Notes: generated by a model from the letters alone, not told the origin. Counted from the first letter of the stretch, positions 46,987 to 57,945 are shown. The stretch is 64,000 nucleotides of DNA from Stappia sp. (GCA_002722295.1 PBLF01000005.1:165122-229121); one strand, 5' to 3'. A program made the numbers and translations.

Positions 46987-48884
46987 GTTCCCTCCAGCTC
47001 CGCCGAGAGTTCCAGCCAGAGCTCTTCCGTGCGAACCAGCTTCTTTTCCAGATGGGCACGCTCGCGCACGTATTTCGCCGCGCGCTCGGGTTCACGTGTG
47101 AAGAGGTCGGGATCGGAAAGCACCTGGTCCACACGCTCCATCTTCTGCGTGATGCGGGACATCTCGGCCTCGGCGTCCTTGATCTCCTTGCGCAACGGAG
47201 CAAGGCGGGCACGTTTTTCCGCCGCCTCGCGCCGCTTCTCCTGCGCGGTGCGGGTGTCCTCGGGTTCCGCCGGTTCCTCACCCTGCACTTCCGTCGCGCC
47301 GTGCTCGGTCTTCTCGCCGCGCTCGCGCTTCAGGATGAGCTTGCGATAGTCCTCCATGTCGCCGTCGAAGGCGCGCACCCCGCCGTCGGCGACCAGCCAC
47401 AGGCGATCGGCGCAGGCCTCGACCAGATGCCGGTCGTGCGAGATGAGGATCACCGCGCCCTCGAAGGCATTGACCGCCTGCATAAGGGCTTCCCGGCTGT
47501 CGATGTCGAGGTGGTTGGTCGGCTCGTCGAGGATGAGAAGATGAGGACCGTCGAAGGTGGCAAGGCCCAGAAGAAGGCGCGCCTTCTCGCCACCCGAGAG
47601 ATCCTGCGCGGCGGTGTCCATGCGACTGGTCGACAGGCCGAAGCGGGCGACCCGGGCACGCACCTTTGCTTCCGGCGCCTCGGGCATGAGCTTGCGCACA
47701 TGGGCAACCGGACTGTCGGCGGGAACCAGGTCGTCGAGCTGATGCTGGGCGAAGAAGGCGACCTTGAGCTTGGGCGCGCGGGTGATGCCACCGGAGGAGG
47801 GGGCAAGGCGGCCCGCGATCAGCTTGGCGAAGGTGGACTTGCCGTTGCCGTTCGCGCCCAGAAGCGCGATGCGGTCGTCGTTGTCGATGTTGAGCGCAAG
47901 GCGCGACAGCACCGTGCGCTCACCGTATCCCACGGACACGTCGTCGAGGCGGATGATCGGCGGTGCCAGCCTGCCCTCCGGTTCGGGGAAGGAGATCGGC
48001 GGGCTCTCGCTGTCGACCACTGCCGAAATCGGCTCCATCCTTTCCAGCATCTTGAGTCGGGACTGGGCTTGGCGGGCTTTCGTCGCCTTGGCGCGGAAGC
48101 GGTCCACGAACGCCTGCATGTGCTTGCGCTGGGCGTCCTGCTTCTCGCGCGCCTTTTCCTGAAGCTGCATGGCCTCGCGGCGCTGGCGGTCGAAGCTGTC
48201 GAAGCCGCCGCGATAGAAGGTGAGCTTGAGCTGGTCGAGGTGAACGATGCTGTCCACCGCCTTGTTGAGCAGGTCGCGGTCGTGGCTGATCAGCAGGACC
48301 TGATGCGGATAGCGCGCGACGTAGTTCTCAAGCCAGAGCGTGCCCTCGAGGTCGAGGTAGTTGGTCGGCTCGTCGAGAAGCAGCAGGTCGGGCTCGGAAA
48401 ACAGCACCGCGGCAAGCGCGACACGCATCCTCCAGCCGCCGGAAAAGGCGGAGCAGGGGCGCGCCTGCGCGGCCGTGTCGAAGCCGAGGCCGGCGAGAAT
48501 GCGCGCGGCGCGCGCTTCCGCCGAATGGGCGTCGATGTCGGCAAGGCGGGTATGGATCTCGGCGATGCGGGTCGGGTCGCTCGCGGTTTCGGCTTCCGCC
48601 ATCAGCCGGGCACGCTCGGTGTCGGCGGCCAGGACGACCTCAAGGAGCGTTTCCTCCGTCCCCGGCGCTTCCTGCGCGACCTGGCCGATGCGCAGGTTCT
48701 TCGGCAGGCGGATCTCGCCGCTCTCCGGCGCGCTTTCGCCCGTGATAAGGCGGAACAGCGTCGACTTGCCGGTGCCGTTGCGGCCGACGAATCCGGTCTT
48801 GGCGCCGGCGGGAAGAGTGACGCTGGCGCGGTCGAGCAGCGTGCGTCCGGCAATTCGGTAGGTAAGGTCTGTGATCTGCAACAT
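46983..48884 (-). CDS. ABC-F family ATPase
   Basis: A 633-aa soluble protein with two ABC ATPase domains and no membrane segment, of the group that acts on stalled ribosomes. It has Walker A GRNGTGKST and GANGNGKST, signatures FSGGW and LSGGE, and Walker B with DEPTN in both halves. The interdomain P-site-tRNA-interaction motif linker is Arg/Lys-rich (about 245-300). A C-terminal coiled coil (about 550-633) matches the Uup/YheS type. The ATG at 48884 starts the conserved MLQITDLTYR; upstream open frame is unlikely. Confidence 0.95.
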   Translation of the reverse strand: MLQITDLTYRIAGRTLLDRASVTLPAGAKTGFVGRNGTGKSTLFRLITGESAPESGEIRLPKNLRIGQVAQEAPGTEETLLEVVLAADTERARLMAEAETASDPTRIAEIHTRLADIDAHSAEARAARILAGLGFDTAAQARPCSAFSGGWRMRVALAAVLFSEPDLLLLDEPTNYLDLEGTLWLENYVARYPHQVLLISHDRDLLNKAVDSIVHLDQLKLTFYRGGFDSFDRQRREAMQLQEKAREKQDAQRKHMQAFVDRFRAKATKARQAQSRLKMLERMEPISAVVDSESPPISFPEPEGRLAPPIIRLDDVSVGYGERTVLSRLALNIDNDDRIALLGANGNGKSTFAKLIAGRLAPSSGGITRAPKLKVAFFAQHQLDDLVPADSPVAHVRKLMPEAPEAKVRARVARFGLSTSRMDTAAQDLSGGEKARLLLGLATFDGPHLLILDEPTNHLDIDSREALMQAVNAFEGAVILISHDRHLVEACADRLWLVADGGVRAFDGDMEDYRKLILKRERGEKTEHGATEVQGEEPAEPEDTRTAQEKRREAAEKRARLAPLRKEIKDAEAEMSRITQKMERVDQVLSDPDLFTREPERAAKYVRERAHLEKKLVRTEELWLELSAELEGT

Positions 48885-49045
48885 GGCGGGATCAATGGCG
48901 GGAAAGCGTGTCGCGCGCAAGGGCACCACGGCAACGGTCGGCGGAGATTTTTCGCACCCGCCCGAAGCGGTTCGCGGCAATTGCAGTGCGAGGCGGGACA
49001 TGCCTAGGATGCAGGTCTCGCACACACAAGCCGGAGGGGAAAACC

Positions 49046-49870
49046 ATGTGCGTTCCAGGGTGTCAGGAAACCGTCGCGCGCCGGCTCAGCCGTCGCGGCC
49101 TGCTCAAGGGGCTTGCCGGGGTCACGGCGGGCACGGCCGCCTTCACGGCTTTTCCGCCGCCGCGCGCGGCCCGCGCCGCGCCTGCCTCGTTCGACCGGGC
49201 GGTCGATCTCACCCATGCGCTCATGGAGGATTTTCCGACCTTCTTCGGCAAGCCGCAGCTCGAGATGGAGCGTACCGCGGAGTTTTCCAAGGACGGCTTC
49301 AACATGTTCACGTGGCATCTGGCCGAGCACACGGGAACCCACCTCGACGCGCCGCTGCATTTCTCCGCCGACGGGGCGAGCGCGGACGAACTGGCTCTGG
49401 ACCAACTGGTGGTTCCGCTCGTTGTCGTGGATGTGAAGCAGCAGGCCGCGGATGATGCGGACTATCAGGTCTCGGTGGAGGACCTGAAGGCCTTCGAGGC
49501 GGCGAACGGGGCACTGCCCGAAGGTGGCTGTGTTGCCATGAACTCGGGCTGGGGCGCGTATGTTGCCGAGAAGAAATTCCGAAACGCGGATGCGGACGGT
49601 GCGATGCACTTTCCCGGATTTTCGAAGGAGGCCTGTCTCTACATGATGGAAAAGGGCGTGGTCGGCATTGCGGTCGACACGCTGTCGCTCGATCCCGGCG
49701 CCTCTAAAGGTTTCGATGTGCACTACACCTGGCTGCCGTCTGGCCGCTGGGGCATCGAGTGCCTTGCCAATCTGGACGAGGTGCCGACAACAGGCGCGAC
49801 GATCGTGGTCGGCGCGCCGAAGATCAGGGGCGCGACCGGCGGCCCGAGCCGGGTTCTGGCGCTGGTGTGA
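49046..49870 (+). CDS. Tat-exported cyclase-family hydrolase
   Basis: A 274-aa protein of the cyclase family (PF04199, kynurenine-formamidase fold). The metal-binding HTGTHLDAPLHF motif lies about residue 95. The N-terminus begins MCVPGC, then a twin-arginine signal RRLSRRGLLKGLAG with a hydrophobic stretch and AxA site near residue 48, so it is expected to be exported folded through Tat. GGAGGGG lies 6 bases before the ATG at 49046. Amide or lactone hydrolysis is the family activity; the substrate is unknown. Confidence 0.88.
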   Translation: MCVPGCQETVARRLSRRGLLKGLAGVTAGTAAFTAFPPPRAARAAPASFDRAVDLTHALMEDFPTFFGKPQLEMERTAEFSKDGFNMFTWHLAEHTGTHLDAPLHFSADGASADELALDQLVVPLVVVDVKQQAADDADYQVSVEDLKAFEAANGALPEGGCVAMNSGWGAYVAEKKFRNADADGAMHFPGFSKEACLYMMEKGVVGIAVDTLSLDPGASKGFDVHYTWLPSGRWGIECLANLDEVPTTGATIVVGAPKIRGATGGPSRVLALV

Positions 49871-49881
49871 AGGGGAGTGGG

Positions 49882-49907
49882 AGCGGCCGGTGTCCGTGCC
49901 GGCCGCT
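49882..49907. terminator. hairpin between convergent cyclase gene and DUF2269 gene
   Basis: AGCGGCCGG/CCGGCCGCT, a nine-base perfect stem with an eight-base loop, 12 bases after the cyclase stop and followed by TCTG. It has no long T run. Confidence 0.6.
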
Positions 49908-49924
49908 TCTGTATCGGATGGCCG

Positions 49925-50392
49925 TCAGAGCTGCGGCTTGGTGAGCATCAGCCAGACAATCGCGAGAACTGCGCCGAAGGCCGGGAAACCGCAGACGAAC
50001 CACATCCTGTAGAGCCGGTGATAAGCCTCTGGCAGCGGGTGGTTCCCATCCCGGGCGGCGACCGCGAGCTGGCGTAAGCGGATCTGGATCCACACGACCG
50101 GGAGCCAGAACATTCCGACGAACACATAGAGAGCCAGCGACAGGGCAATCCAGCCCTCGCCGAGCGACCAGCCTACCTCGCGCGCGAGCAGATAGCCCGT
50201 CACGGGCTGCGCGATGGCGGCGGTCGCGGTGAAGAGCGTGTCGGCGAGCACGACGATCCCGGCCACATGGGCGATCAGCGCCGGTTCCCGGCTTCGGTTC
50301 GAGATCACCATGAAGAAGGCAATTCCCGCCCCGGTGCCGAGCAGGACCGTCGCGCCGATCACATGCAGGAAAAGCAGCAGGAAATAGGTCAT
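49925..50392 (-). CDS. DUF2269 family membrane protein
   Basis: A 155-aa protein with four predicted transmembrane helices and the DUF2269 start (MTYFLLLFLHVIGATVLLG). The ATG at 50392 overlaps the stop of the SDR-DoxX gene by 4 bases (ATGA). The helices contain conserved histidine and acidic positions but no known activity. Together with the membrane domain of the upstream partner it may form a membrane redox or quinone-related module; that is only a guess from pairing. Confidence 0.85.
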   Translation of the reverse strand: MTYFLLLFLHVIGATVLLGTGAGIAFFMVISNRSREPALIAHVAGIVVLADTLFTATAAIAQPVTGYLLAREVGWSLGEGWIALSLALYVFVGMFWLPVVWIQIRLRQLAVAARDGNHPLPEAYHRLYRMWFVCGFPAFGAVLAIVWLMLTKPQL

Positions 50393-51690
50393 CGGTCGTC
50401 GGCGAGGCTGAGAGTGACGAGGGCGAGGCCGGCTGCGGGCAGCACCTTGACCAGCGGGCCGAGCGGATCCGCCCAGAGGTCGGGCGCAAGGAGGGTGCCT
50501 CCAGCGAGATAGGCCAGCGACACGGCGATCATGCCCAGACACGCCGCGCGGACACCGGGCCGCCACAGAACGGCGAGACCGAGGACAATGTCGGCAATGC
50601 CGCCGGCGATCACCGCTGCCCGGGCGAGGGCGGTGTCCATGCCCCTGTCCGTGAGGATGTCCCGTGCGGTTTCCAGTTGCAGGAAGCCGATCACGCCGGA
50701 TGCGGTCCAGAACAGCGACAGCAGCACGATCGTCAGCGGGAACAGCAGGAAGAGGCGGGCATACCAGCGTTCCTGTACGGTTGCGGGCAACGCCTTGAAT
50801 GTCGCCTCAAGTGGACGGCAGGCATTGCCGCCCGCGCTCGTCCAGGCCGACGGGTCGCCGCCGATGCCGTCTTCAAGTGCCCGGACCGCGTTGCTTCGAA
50901 GCGGAGACCGCCAGCCAAGTCGGCCGGCGAGATCCGCGACACCGCAGCACAGGCGCAGGAAAGGCGCGGGCACCGGCATCTCGATACGTGCGGGCGGATG
51001 GCCCAGCCAGCGCCGTGTCATCTTCAACGTGTCAAGAAAGCTGCGTGACCGGGCCTCGGTGATGTCGGCCACCGTTTTGGCCGGAATGTCTCTCTTGGCG
51101 GCTTTCACGGCGGCGGCGGTGAGATCGTCCACGAAGACGGTCTGAACGGGGGCGTCGGCCAACACGCGCGGCAGCACGAAGGGCAGGCTGGCGGCCGCCC
51201 TGAGCAGGGCGGTTCCACCATAGGCGGCCGGGGCGATCACCAGGGTCGGACGCAGGATCACCCAGTCGATCGGGGAGGCGCGGACAATGGCGTCGCCTCG
51301 GGCCTTGGTGCGGAAAAAGTCGGTTGGGGCATCGTCGCGCACGCCGGCGGCGGAGATCTGTACGAGGCGTGGATGCGAGGGGGACCGCTCCATGGCGTCC
51401 ACGAGTGTCGCGACCGCCCGTTCGTGTATCGCGACGAGATCGTCACGCCCACCGTCCTGCAGCGCGCCGGCCGCATTGACGACGACCTCGGCGTCGCGAA
51501 GCACCTCTAGCCACGCCTGGCCGTCGAGGCGTGTGATGTCGGCGATGATCCAGTCAGCGTCCGGCGCGAGGCGGCTGGCGGCTGCATGTGAACGGCCGAC
51601 ACCGGTGACCGAAAAGCCCGCAGCCTCAAGCGCGCGCATGCAGGCGGAACCGATAAGCCCGTACCCGCCGAGAACGACGGCCTTTGCCAA
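50389..51690 (-). CDS. SDR oxidoreductase fused to DoxX-like membrane domain
   Basis: A 433-aa fusion. The N-terminal part (about 1-285) is an NAD(P)-binding extended/NmrA-type SDR with VLGGYGLIGSACM. The C-terminal part (about 300-430) has four transmembrane helices resembling the DoxX-like family. I favour the TTG at 51690 (GGGAG 7 bases upstream, directly before the Rossmann strand). The ATG at 51726 would add 12 residues. The same fusion is found in other proteobacteria, typically beside a DUF2269 gene; function unknown. Confidence 0.86.
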   Translation of the reverse strand: MAKAVVLGGYGLIGSACMRALEAAGFSVTGVGRSHAAASRLAPDADWIIADITRLDGQAWLEVLRDAEVVVNAAGALQDGGRDDLVAIHERAVATLVDAMERSPSHPRLVQISAAGVRDDAPTDFFRTKARGDAIVRASPIDWVILRPTLVIAPAAYGGTALLRAAASLPFVLPRVLADAPVQTVFVDDLTAAAVKAAKRDIPAKTVADITEARSRSFLDTLKMTRRWLGHPPARIEMPVPAPFLRLCCGVADLAGRLGWRSPLRSNAVRALEDGIGGDPSAWTSAGGNACRPLEATFKALPATVQERWYARLFLLFPLTIVLLSLFWTASGVIGFLQLETARDILTDRGMDTALARAAVIAGGIADIVLGLAVLWRPGVRAACLGMIAVSLAYLAGGTLLAPDLWADPLGPLVKVLPAAGLALVTLSLADDR

Positions 51691-51761
51691 GGGTGATCTC
51701 CCGCCCGGATGCAATTGGCCTCTCATAGCCGCCGTGCGTGGCGGTGGAAAGGGCGCCCGAC

Positions 51762-51795
51762 AAAAAAGCCCCCGGCGAGAGATCGCCGGGGGCTT
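51762..51795 (-). terminator. rho-independent terminator of glnA
   Basis: AAGCCCCCGGCGA, loop GAGA, TCGCCGGGGGCTT: a perfect 13-base stem followed on the minus strand by six T residues, about 50 bases after glnA. Confidence 0.9.
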
Positions 51796-51843
51796 CGTGT
51801 CTTTCTCCGGAGGCCGGACCGCGAGGGGCCCGGCGACCTGGCA

Positions 51844-53253
51844 TCAGACGGAGTAGTACAGGTCGTACTCGACCGGATGCGGCGTCATCTCGTACCGCAT
51901 GTTCTCTTCCATCTTCAGCTCGATGTAGGCGTCGATCTGGTCGTCGTCCATGACGCCGCCGGCCTTCAGGAAGTCACGGTCGGCATCAAGGCTCTCGAGC
52001 GCCTCACGCAGCGAAGCGGACACGGTCGGGATGTCCTTCAGCTCCTCCGGCGGCAGGTCGTAGAGGTTCTTGTCCATCGCGTCGCCGGGATGGATCTTGT
52101 TCTTGATGCCGTCGAGGCCGGCCATGAGCAGGGCCGCGAAGGCGAGGTACGGGTTCGCGGACGGATCCGGGAAACGGACCTCGACGCGCTTCGCCTTCGG
52201 CGAGGTCGAGAACGGAATGCGGCAGGACGCCGAGCGGTTGCGCGACGAATAGGCCAGCAGAACCGGTGCCTCATAGCCCGGGACCAGACGCTTGTAGGAG
52301 TTGGTCGACGGGTTGGTGAAGGCGTTGAGCGCCTTGGCATGCTTCAGGATGCCGCCGATGTAGTACAGGCAGGTCTCGGAAAGATCCGCGTACTGGTTGC
52401 CGGCGAAGACCGGCTTGCCGTCCTTCCAGATCGACTGGTGAACGTGCATGCCCGTGCCGTTGTCGCCGAACACCGGCTTCGGCATGAACGTCGCGGTCTT
52501 GCCGTAGGCATGGGCGACCTGATGCACGACGTACTTGTAGATCTGCATCTTGTCGGCATTGCGGGTCAGCGTGTCGAACTTGATGCCGAGCTCGTGCTGG
52601 GCGGCAGCCACCTCGTGGTGGTGCTTCTCGACGGTGACGCCCATCTCGGTGAGGACCGTCAGCATCTCGGAGCGCATGTCCTGGGCGCTGTCGATCGGCG
52701 GGACCGGGAAGTAGCCGCCCTTGGTGCGCGGACGGTGGCCCATGTTGCCCATCTCGTACTCGGTGTCGAGATTGGTCGGCAGCTCGCCGCTGTCGATCTT
52801 GAAGCCGGTGTTGTAGGGCTCTGCCGAGAAGCGGACGTCGTCGAAGATGAAGAACTCCGCTTCCGGACCGACGAACACGGTGTCGCCGATGCCGAGCGAC
52901 TTCATGTAGGCCTCGGCCTTCTTGGCGGTCGTGCGCGGGTCACGGCTGTAGGCCTCGCCGGAGATCGGGTCGATCACGTCGCAGAGGATGGAGATCGTCG
53001 ACTGAGCGAAGAACGGATCCACGTGGGCCGTCTCGCAGTCGAGAACGAGCATCATGTCGGACTCGTTGATGGCCTTCCAGCCCGCGATCGAGGAGCCGTC
53101 GAACGCGACGCCCTCGGCGAACATGTCCTCATCGACCAGACCGGCGTCCATGGTGACGTGCTGCATCTTGCCGCGCGGGTCGGTGAACCGCAGGTCGACG
53201 AACTTGATGTCCTTGTCCTTGATTTCCTTCAGGATCTCGCTGGGCGTCGTCAT
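51844..53253 (-). CDS. glnA: glutamine synthetase type I
   Basis: Dodecameric GSI (469 aa) making glutamine from glutamate and ammonia. The FDGSSI, GPEAEFF, KHHHEVA and [17 protein letters not shown] motifs are intact. Tyr398 in [10 protein letters not shown] is the adenylylation site, so activity is presumably adjusted by GlnE under PII control. It starts 86 bases after glnB and is probably co-transcribed from the sigma-54 promoter upstream of glnB. Confidence 0.98.
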   Translation of the reverse strand: MTTPSEILKEIKDKDIKFVDLRFTDPRGKMQHVTMDAGLVDEDMFAEGVAFDGSSIAGWKAINESDMMLVLDCETAHVDPFFAQSTISILCDVIDPISGEAYSRDPRTTAKKAEAYMKSLGIGDTVFVGPEAEFFIFDDVRFSAEPYNTGFKIDSGELPTNLDTEYEMGNMGHRPRTKGGYFPVPPIDSAQDMRSEMLTVLTEMGVTVEKHHHEVAAAQHELGIKFDTLTRNADKMQIYKYVVHQVAHAYGKTATFMPKPVFGDNGTGMHVHQSIWKDGKPVFAGNQYADLSETCLYYIGGILKHAKALNAFTNPSTNSYKRLVPGYEAPVLLAYSSRNRSASCRIPFSTSPKAKRVEVRFPDPSANPYLAFAALLMAGLDGIKNKIHPGDAMDKNLYDLPPEELKDIPTVSASLREALESLDADRDFLKAGGVMDDDQIDAYIELKMEENMRYEMTPHPVEYDLYYSV

Positions 53254-53339
53254 GTATTTCTTCCCTGTCTGACAAAGTTCGGTTGGTTGGGAATTGCCGG
53301 AGCGGCCGCCTCGGGCCGGTCTCCGGGGATCTGCGGTCG

Positions 53340-54118
<779 letters not shown>

Positions 54119-54544
54119 ATGCGGATACTCAGCCTCGATCATCTGGTTCTGACCGTTGCCGATCCGGACAGGACGGTGGCCTTCTATCACGGGATCCTGG
54201 GCATGGAGGAGACCGTCTTTGGCGGCGGACGCCGTGCGCTGTCCTTCGGTAGCCAGAAGATCAACCTGCACACGGCCGGCGCGGAGTTCCAGCCGGCGGC
54301 ACACAAGCCGACGCCCGGCTCCGGCGACCTCTGCTTTCTTGTCGAAAGCCTCGAGGATGTCATCGCCAGGCTTCGCGAAGCCGGTGTGGAGATAGAAGAA
54401 GGACCGGTGACGCGCACGGGTGCGTGCTCGCCGTTGCGTTCGGTCTACATACGCGATCCCGACGGCAATCTCGTTGAGCTTTCCGAGCCGCAGGCCGTGG
54501 TCATTGCCGGTGCCGACGATCATGCGGGGGAGGGCGGCGCGTGA
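54119..54544 (+). CDS. VOC family (glyoxalase-fold) protein
   Basis: A 141-aa single vicinal-oxygen-chelate domain starting LSLDHLVLTV and ending RDPDGNLVELSEP, with the metal-type His8 and a late Glu. The ATG at 54119 has GGGGGAG upstream. Members include glyoxalases, dioxygenases and resistance proteins, so the substrate cannot be assigned. It is coupled to nnr by a GTGA overlap, which might suggest metabolite repair. Confidence 0.9.
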   Translation: MRILSLDHLVLTVADPDRTVAFYHGILGMEETVFGGGRRALSFGSQKINLHTAGAEFQPAAHKPTPGSGDLCFLVESLEDVIARLREAGVEIEEGPVTRTGACSPLRSVYIRDPDGNLVELSEPQAVVIAGADDHAGEGGA

Positions 54545-56118
54545 ACGAGTTGCTTACGCCCTCGGAAATGGGCGAGGCCGACCGGCTGACGATCGCGGGC
54601 GGTATCGCGGGTCTCACACTCATGGAGGCGGCGGGGCGCGCCGTCGCCGATGCCTGTTGTCGACTGCTTTGCCCGGGTGATCCGGTACTTGTCCTGGCGG
54701 GACCCGGCAACAATGGAGGCGACGGTTTCGTGGCCGCCCGGCTGCTGCGTCAGCGCGGCCATGTGGTCGAGGTGCTGCTGCTGGGCGACAGGGCACGGCT
54801 GAAGGGCGACGCGGCCGGTGCCGCCGAGGCGATGGAGGCTGCCGGGATCGGTGCGGTCCCCCTGTTCGGGGAGGCGCTCGGCGCCGGACTTGCGCGAGCA
54901 TCTCTCGTGGTTGATGCCTTGTTCGGCGCGGGGCTGGACCGGGGGCTCGGCGGTGTCGCGGCGGAGGCGGTTCGCCAGGTCAACGAGAGCGGGCTGCCCG
55001 TCGTCGCGGTGGATCTGCCTTCCGGTGTCAGTGGCGCGAGCGGTCTGCCGTTGGTCAACGCGGAGGGTGAGGCCGTTGCGATCCGGGCAACCGACACGGT
55101 TACCTTCTTTCGTGCCAAGCCCGGACATTATCTGATGCCGGGCAGGTCTCTCGCGGGCCGGCTGGAAATTGCCGACATCGGCATCAGGGGAGATGCCATC
55201 GACCGGATTCGCGAAGGCGATGCGACTGCGATCCGTCTCTGGCGCAACGGACCGGACCTGTGGCGGGATGCCTGGCGGGCACCGGGAGCGGAGACACACA
55301 AATATGCGCGCGGTCATGCGGTCGTTCTGTCCGGTCCCGCGCTTGCCACCGGCGCTGCCCGGCTCGCGGCCGCCTCCGCGCTCCGGGTCGGGGCGGGGCT
55401 CGTCACCGTGGCGAGCCCTCCGTCGGCGGCTCTTGTGAACGCCGCGCATCTGACGGCGGTGATGCTCCGTCCGGTCAGGGATGAAACCGCATTCGACGAC
55501 CTGCTTTCCGACGGGCGTGTCACCTCGCTCGTTCTTGGCCCCGGCGCCGGGGTGGGGGAGCGGACGGCGGCTTTCAGTCTTCGTGGTCTGTCCCGGTTGG
55601 GGCCGCGCGGCGGCACGGTCGTGCTCGATGCGGATGCGATCACGTCGTTTTCGCCGGACCCGCGGGTTTTGTTCGATGCAATTTCCGGGGCGGGCGCCAA
55701 TGCCATCCTCACCCCGCACGCGGGCGAGTTCGCCCGGCTGTTTCCCGATCTTGGCGAGTCGGACGGCTCCAAGGTGGAGCGCGCCTGGGCGGCGGCGCGC
55801 CGGAGCGGCGCGGTGATCGTCCTGAAGGGGGCGGACACGGTGATTGCCGCGCCGGACGGGCGTGCCGCGATCAATGTCAACGCCTCCGCCTGGCTTGCGA
55901 CGGCGGGCTCGGGCGATGTCCTGGCCGGAACGATCGCGGGACTGGGCGCGCAGGCGGTCGAGCCGTTCGCGGCGGCGGCGATGGGGGTATGGCTTCACGG
56001 CGAGGCGGGAGCTGTCGCGGGCGTCGCGCTGACGGCGGAGGACCTGCCGGGTGCCCTGAAGCCGGCTATGGAGCGCCTGCTTGCCGCGCAGGTGGATGTG
56101 GCGGGAGAGGGCGCTTGA
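54541..56118 (+). CDS. nnr: bifunctional NAD(P)H-hydrate epimerase/dehydratase
   Basis: Repairs hydrated NADH and NADPH (525 aa). The N-terminal YjeF epimerase domain (about 1-215) has GPGNNGGDGFVAARLL and VDALFGAGL. The C-terminal ADP-dependent NAD(P)HX dehydratase domain (about 235-520) has KYARGHAVVLSG, NAILTPHAGEFARL and the ATAGSGDVLAG nucleotide-binding motif. The GTG at 54541 overlaps the VOC stop. The location next to glnB is conserved in Hyphomicrobiales. Confidence 0.96.
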   Translation: MNELLTPSEMGEADRLTIAGGIAGLTLMEAAGRAVADACCRLLCPGDPVLVLAGPGNNGGDGFVAARLLRQRGHVVEVLLLGDRARLKGDAAGAAEAMEAAGIGAVPLFGEALGAGLARASLVVDALFGAGLDRGLGGVAAEAVRQVNESGLPVVAVDLPSGVSGASGLPLVNAEGEAVAIRATDTVTFFRAKPGHYLMPGRSLAGRLEIADIGIRGDAIDRIREGDATAIRLWRNGPDLWRDAWRAPGAETHKYARGHAVVLSGPALATGAARLAAASALRVGAGLVTVASPPSAALVNAAHLTAVMLRPVRDETAFDDLLSDGRVTSLVLGPGAGVGERTAAFSLRGLSRLGPRGGTVVLDADAITSFSPDPRVLFDAISGAGANAILTPHAGEFARLFPDLGESDGSKVERAWAAARRSGAVIVLKGADTVIAAPDGRAAINVNASAWLATAGSGDVLAGTIAGLGAQAVEPFAAAAMGVWLHGEAGAVAGVALTAEDLPGALKPAMERLLAAQVDVAGEGA

Positions 56119-56206
56119 GACGCGGGCGGAAAACATGGCTCCACTTGCCGTGCCGGATGCATCGGCATTGCCTGTCGATGGGGCGGGCAAATCCCCGGAT
56201 TTTTCT

Positions 56207-56234
56207 TTGACCCCACCAGACGGAATGGTATAGA
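56207..56234 (+). promoter_or_regulatory. promoter of tRNA-Leu
   Basis: TTGACC, 16-base spacer, TATAGA, ending 35 bases before the tRNA 5' end. It is one of the best sigma-70-type promoters in the window. An AT-rich motif AAATCCCCGGATTTTTC lies directly upstream (56189-56205). Confidence 0.7.
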
Positions 56235-56269
56235 GGCCGCGCCTTGGCTTTGGGGCACTTCCGCACGTC

Positions 56270-56354
56270 GCGGGCGTGGTGGAACTGGTAGACACGCCAG
56301 ATTTAGGTTCTGGTGGCGCAAGCCGTGGGGGTTCAAGTCCCTCCGCCCGCACCA
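56270..56354 (+). tRNA. tRNA-Leu (anticodon UAG)
   Basis: An 85-base cloverleaf with acceptor stem GCGGGCG/CGCCCGC, anticodon loop TTTAGGT on a CCAGA/TCTGG stem, a long variable arm typical of type II tRNA, a GTTCAAG T-loop and encoded CCA. Confidence 0.98.
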
Positions 56355-56496
56355 CGCGAGAGCCTGCCCTGGCCCCCGCTTAATTGTCGCGGGCAGTTTC
56401 AAGCGGGCGCGCACCGGGGCCTTCGCTGCAAAGCGGGCATCACAATCACACGAGCTGTCGGAAAGACGTTCTCGATCTAGGACGAAGCACACGACC

Positions 56497-57846
56497 ATGC
56501 AGGTAACCGAAACGCTGGCCGAGGGGCTGAAACGCGAACTGAAAGTCGTCATTCCGGCGTCTGAGCTTGCTAGCCGCCTTGATGCCTATCTTGAAGACCT
56601 CAAGGGCAAGGTGAACATCAAGGGATTCCGCCCGGGCAAGGTGCCGGCGGGGCATCTCAAGCGCCTCTACGGCCGCCAGGCGACAGCCGAGATCCTCAAC
56701 GAGATGCTCACCGAGAGCACGCGCAAGGCCGTTGAGGAGCGCAACGAGAAGCCGGCGCTGCAGCCGGAGATTGACCTGCCCGAGGGCGAGGCAGAGCGCA
56801 TCCTGAACGGTGAGGCCGATCTCGCCTTCACCATGAGCTACGACCTCCTGCCCGAGTTCGAGGTCATCGACTTCAAGACGGTCGAGATCGAGCGTCCGGT
56901 CGTCGAGATCGACGAGTCGGAAGTCGACGAGCAGATCCAGCAGATCGCCGAGAACAACAAGCCGTTCGAGACCAAGGACGGCAAGGCCGTCGAGGGCGAC
57001 CGCGTTCTCATGAGCTATCTCGGCAAGCTCGACGGCGAGCCTTTCGAGGGCGGCGCCGACGAGAACGGCCAGCTTGTCATCGGCTCGAAGACCTTCATTC
57101 CGGGCTTCGAGGAGCAGCTTGTCGGTCTCAAGGCCGGTGACGAGAAGGTGATCGAGGTTTCCTTCCCCGAGGACTACCCGGCCAAGCATCTTGCCGGCAA
57201 GCCGGTCACCTTCGACATCGTCGTCAAGGAAATCCAGGCTCCGGGCGAGGTGAAGATCGACGACGAGTTCGCCAAGGGCCTCGGTCTCGAGGGTCTGGAC
57301 AAGCTCAAGGAGATCGTGCGCGGCCAGATCGAGAGCCGTTTCGGCTCCATGACCCGCCAGAAGGTCAAGCGCCAGCTTCTCGACAAGCTGGACGAGGTCT
57401 ACCAGTTCGACCTACCCGAGCGTCTTGTCGATTCCGAGTTCGAGGGCGTGTGGCGCCAGGTCGAGCAGGATCTCGCCAACGCGGGCAAGACCTTCGAGGA
57501 CGAGGAGACCACCGAGGACGAGGCGAAGGCGGAATACCGCAAGATCGCCGAGCGTCGCGTGCGTCTTGGTCTGGTGCTTTCCGAGGTCGGCGAGCAGAAC
57601 CAGATCAAGGTGAGCGACGACGAGGTGCAGAAGGCGCTTTACGAGCGCATCCGCCAGTTCCCGGGGCAGGAAAAGGAAGTCTTCGACTTCTACCGCAACA
57701 ACCCGCAGGCACTGGCCAGCCTTCAGGCTCCGGTCTACGAGGAGAAGGTCGTCGACTACATCCTCGAGCTCGCCAACGTGACCGACAAGACGGTCTCCAA
57801 GGAAGAGCTGATGGCCGAGGACGAGGCCGACGAGGCCTCGGTCTGA
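56497..57846 (+). CDS. tig: trigger factor
   Basis: Ribosome-bound chaperone and peptidyl-prolyl isomerase (449 aa). The ribosome-docking signature GFRPGKVP is at about 44-51. A central FKBP-type domain (about 160-245) contains [14 protein letters not shown], and the long C-terminal chaperone arms are predicted helical. An acidic tail ends EDEADEASV. It stands first in tig-clpP-clpX-lon, the usual proteostasis order. Confidence 0.97.
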   Translation: MQVTETLAEGLKRELKVVIPASELASRLDAYLEDLKGKVNIKGFRPGKVPAGHLKRLYGRQATAEILNEMLTESTRKAVEERNEKPALQPEIDLPEGEAERILNGEADLAFTMSYDLLPEFEVIDFKTVEIERPVVEIDESEVDEQIQQIAENNKPFETKDGKAVEGDRVLMSYLGKLDGEPFEGGADENGQLVIGSKTFIPGFEEQLVGLKAGDEKVIEVSFPEDYPAKHLAGKPVTFDIVVKEIQAPGEVKIDDEFAKGLGLEGLDKLKEIVRGQIESRFGSMTRQKVKRQLLDKLDEVYQFDLPERLVDSEFEGVWRQVEQDLANAGKTFEDEETTEDEAKAEYRKIAERRVRLGLVLSEVGEQNQIKVSDDEVQKALYERIRQFPGQEKEVFDFYRNNPQALASLQAPVYEEKVVDYILELANVTDKTVSKEELMAEDEADEASV

Positions 57847-57858
57847 CAAGCACGGGAC

Positions 57859-57879
57859 GGGGGCGGCTGGTTCGCCCCC
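57859..57879 (+). terminator. hairpin after tig
   Basis: GGGGGCG, seven-base loop, CGCCCCC, 12 bases after the tig stop. There is no T run, so it may be a weak terminator or an mRNA end stabiliser. Confidence 0.45.
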
Positions 57880-57945
57880 TGATCGTCTTCCGGGACCCTT
57901 GCGCAATGCAACGGGGGATCCCGGTGGCATAATTGGGCTTTAACC

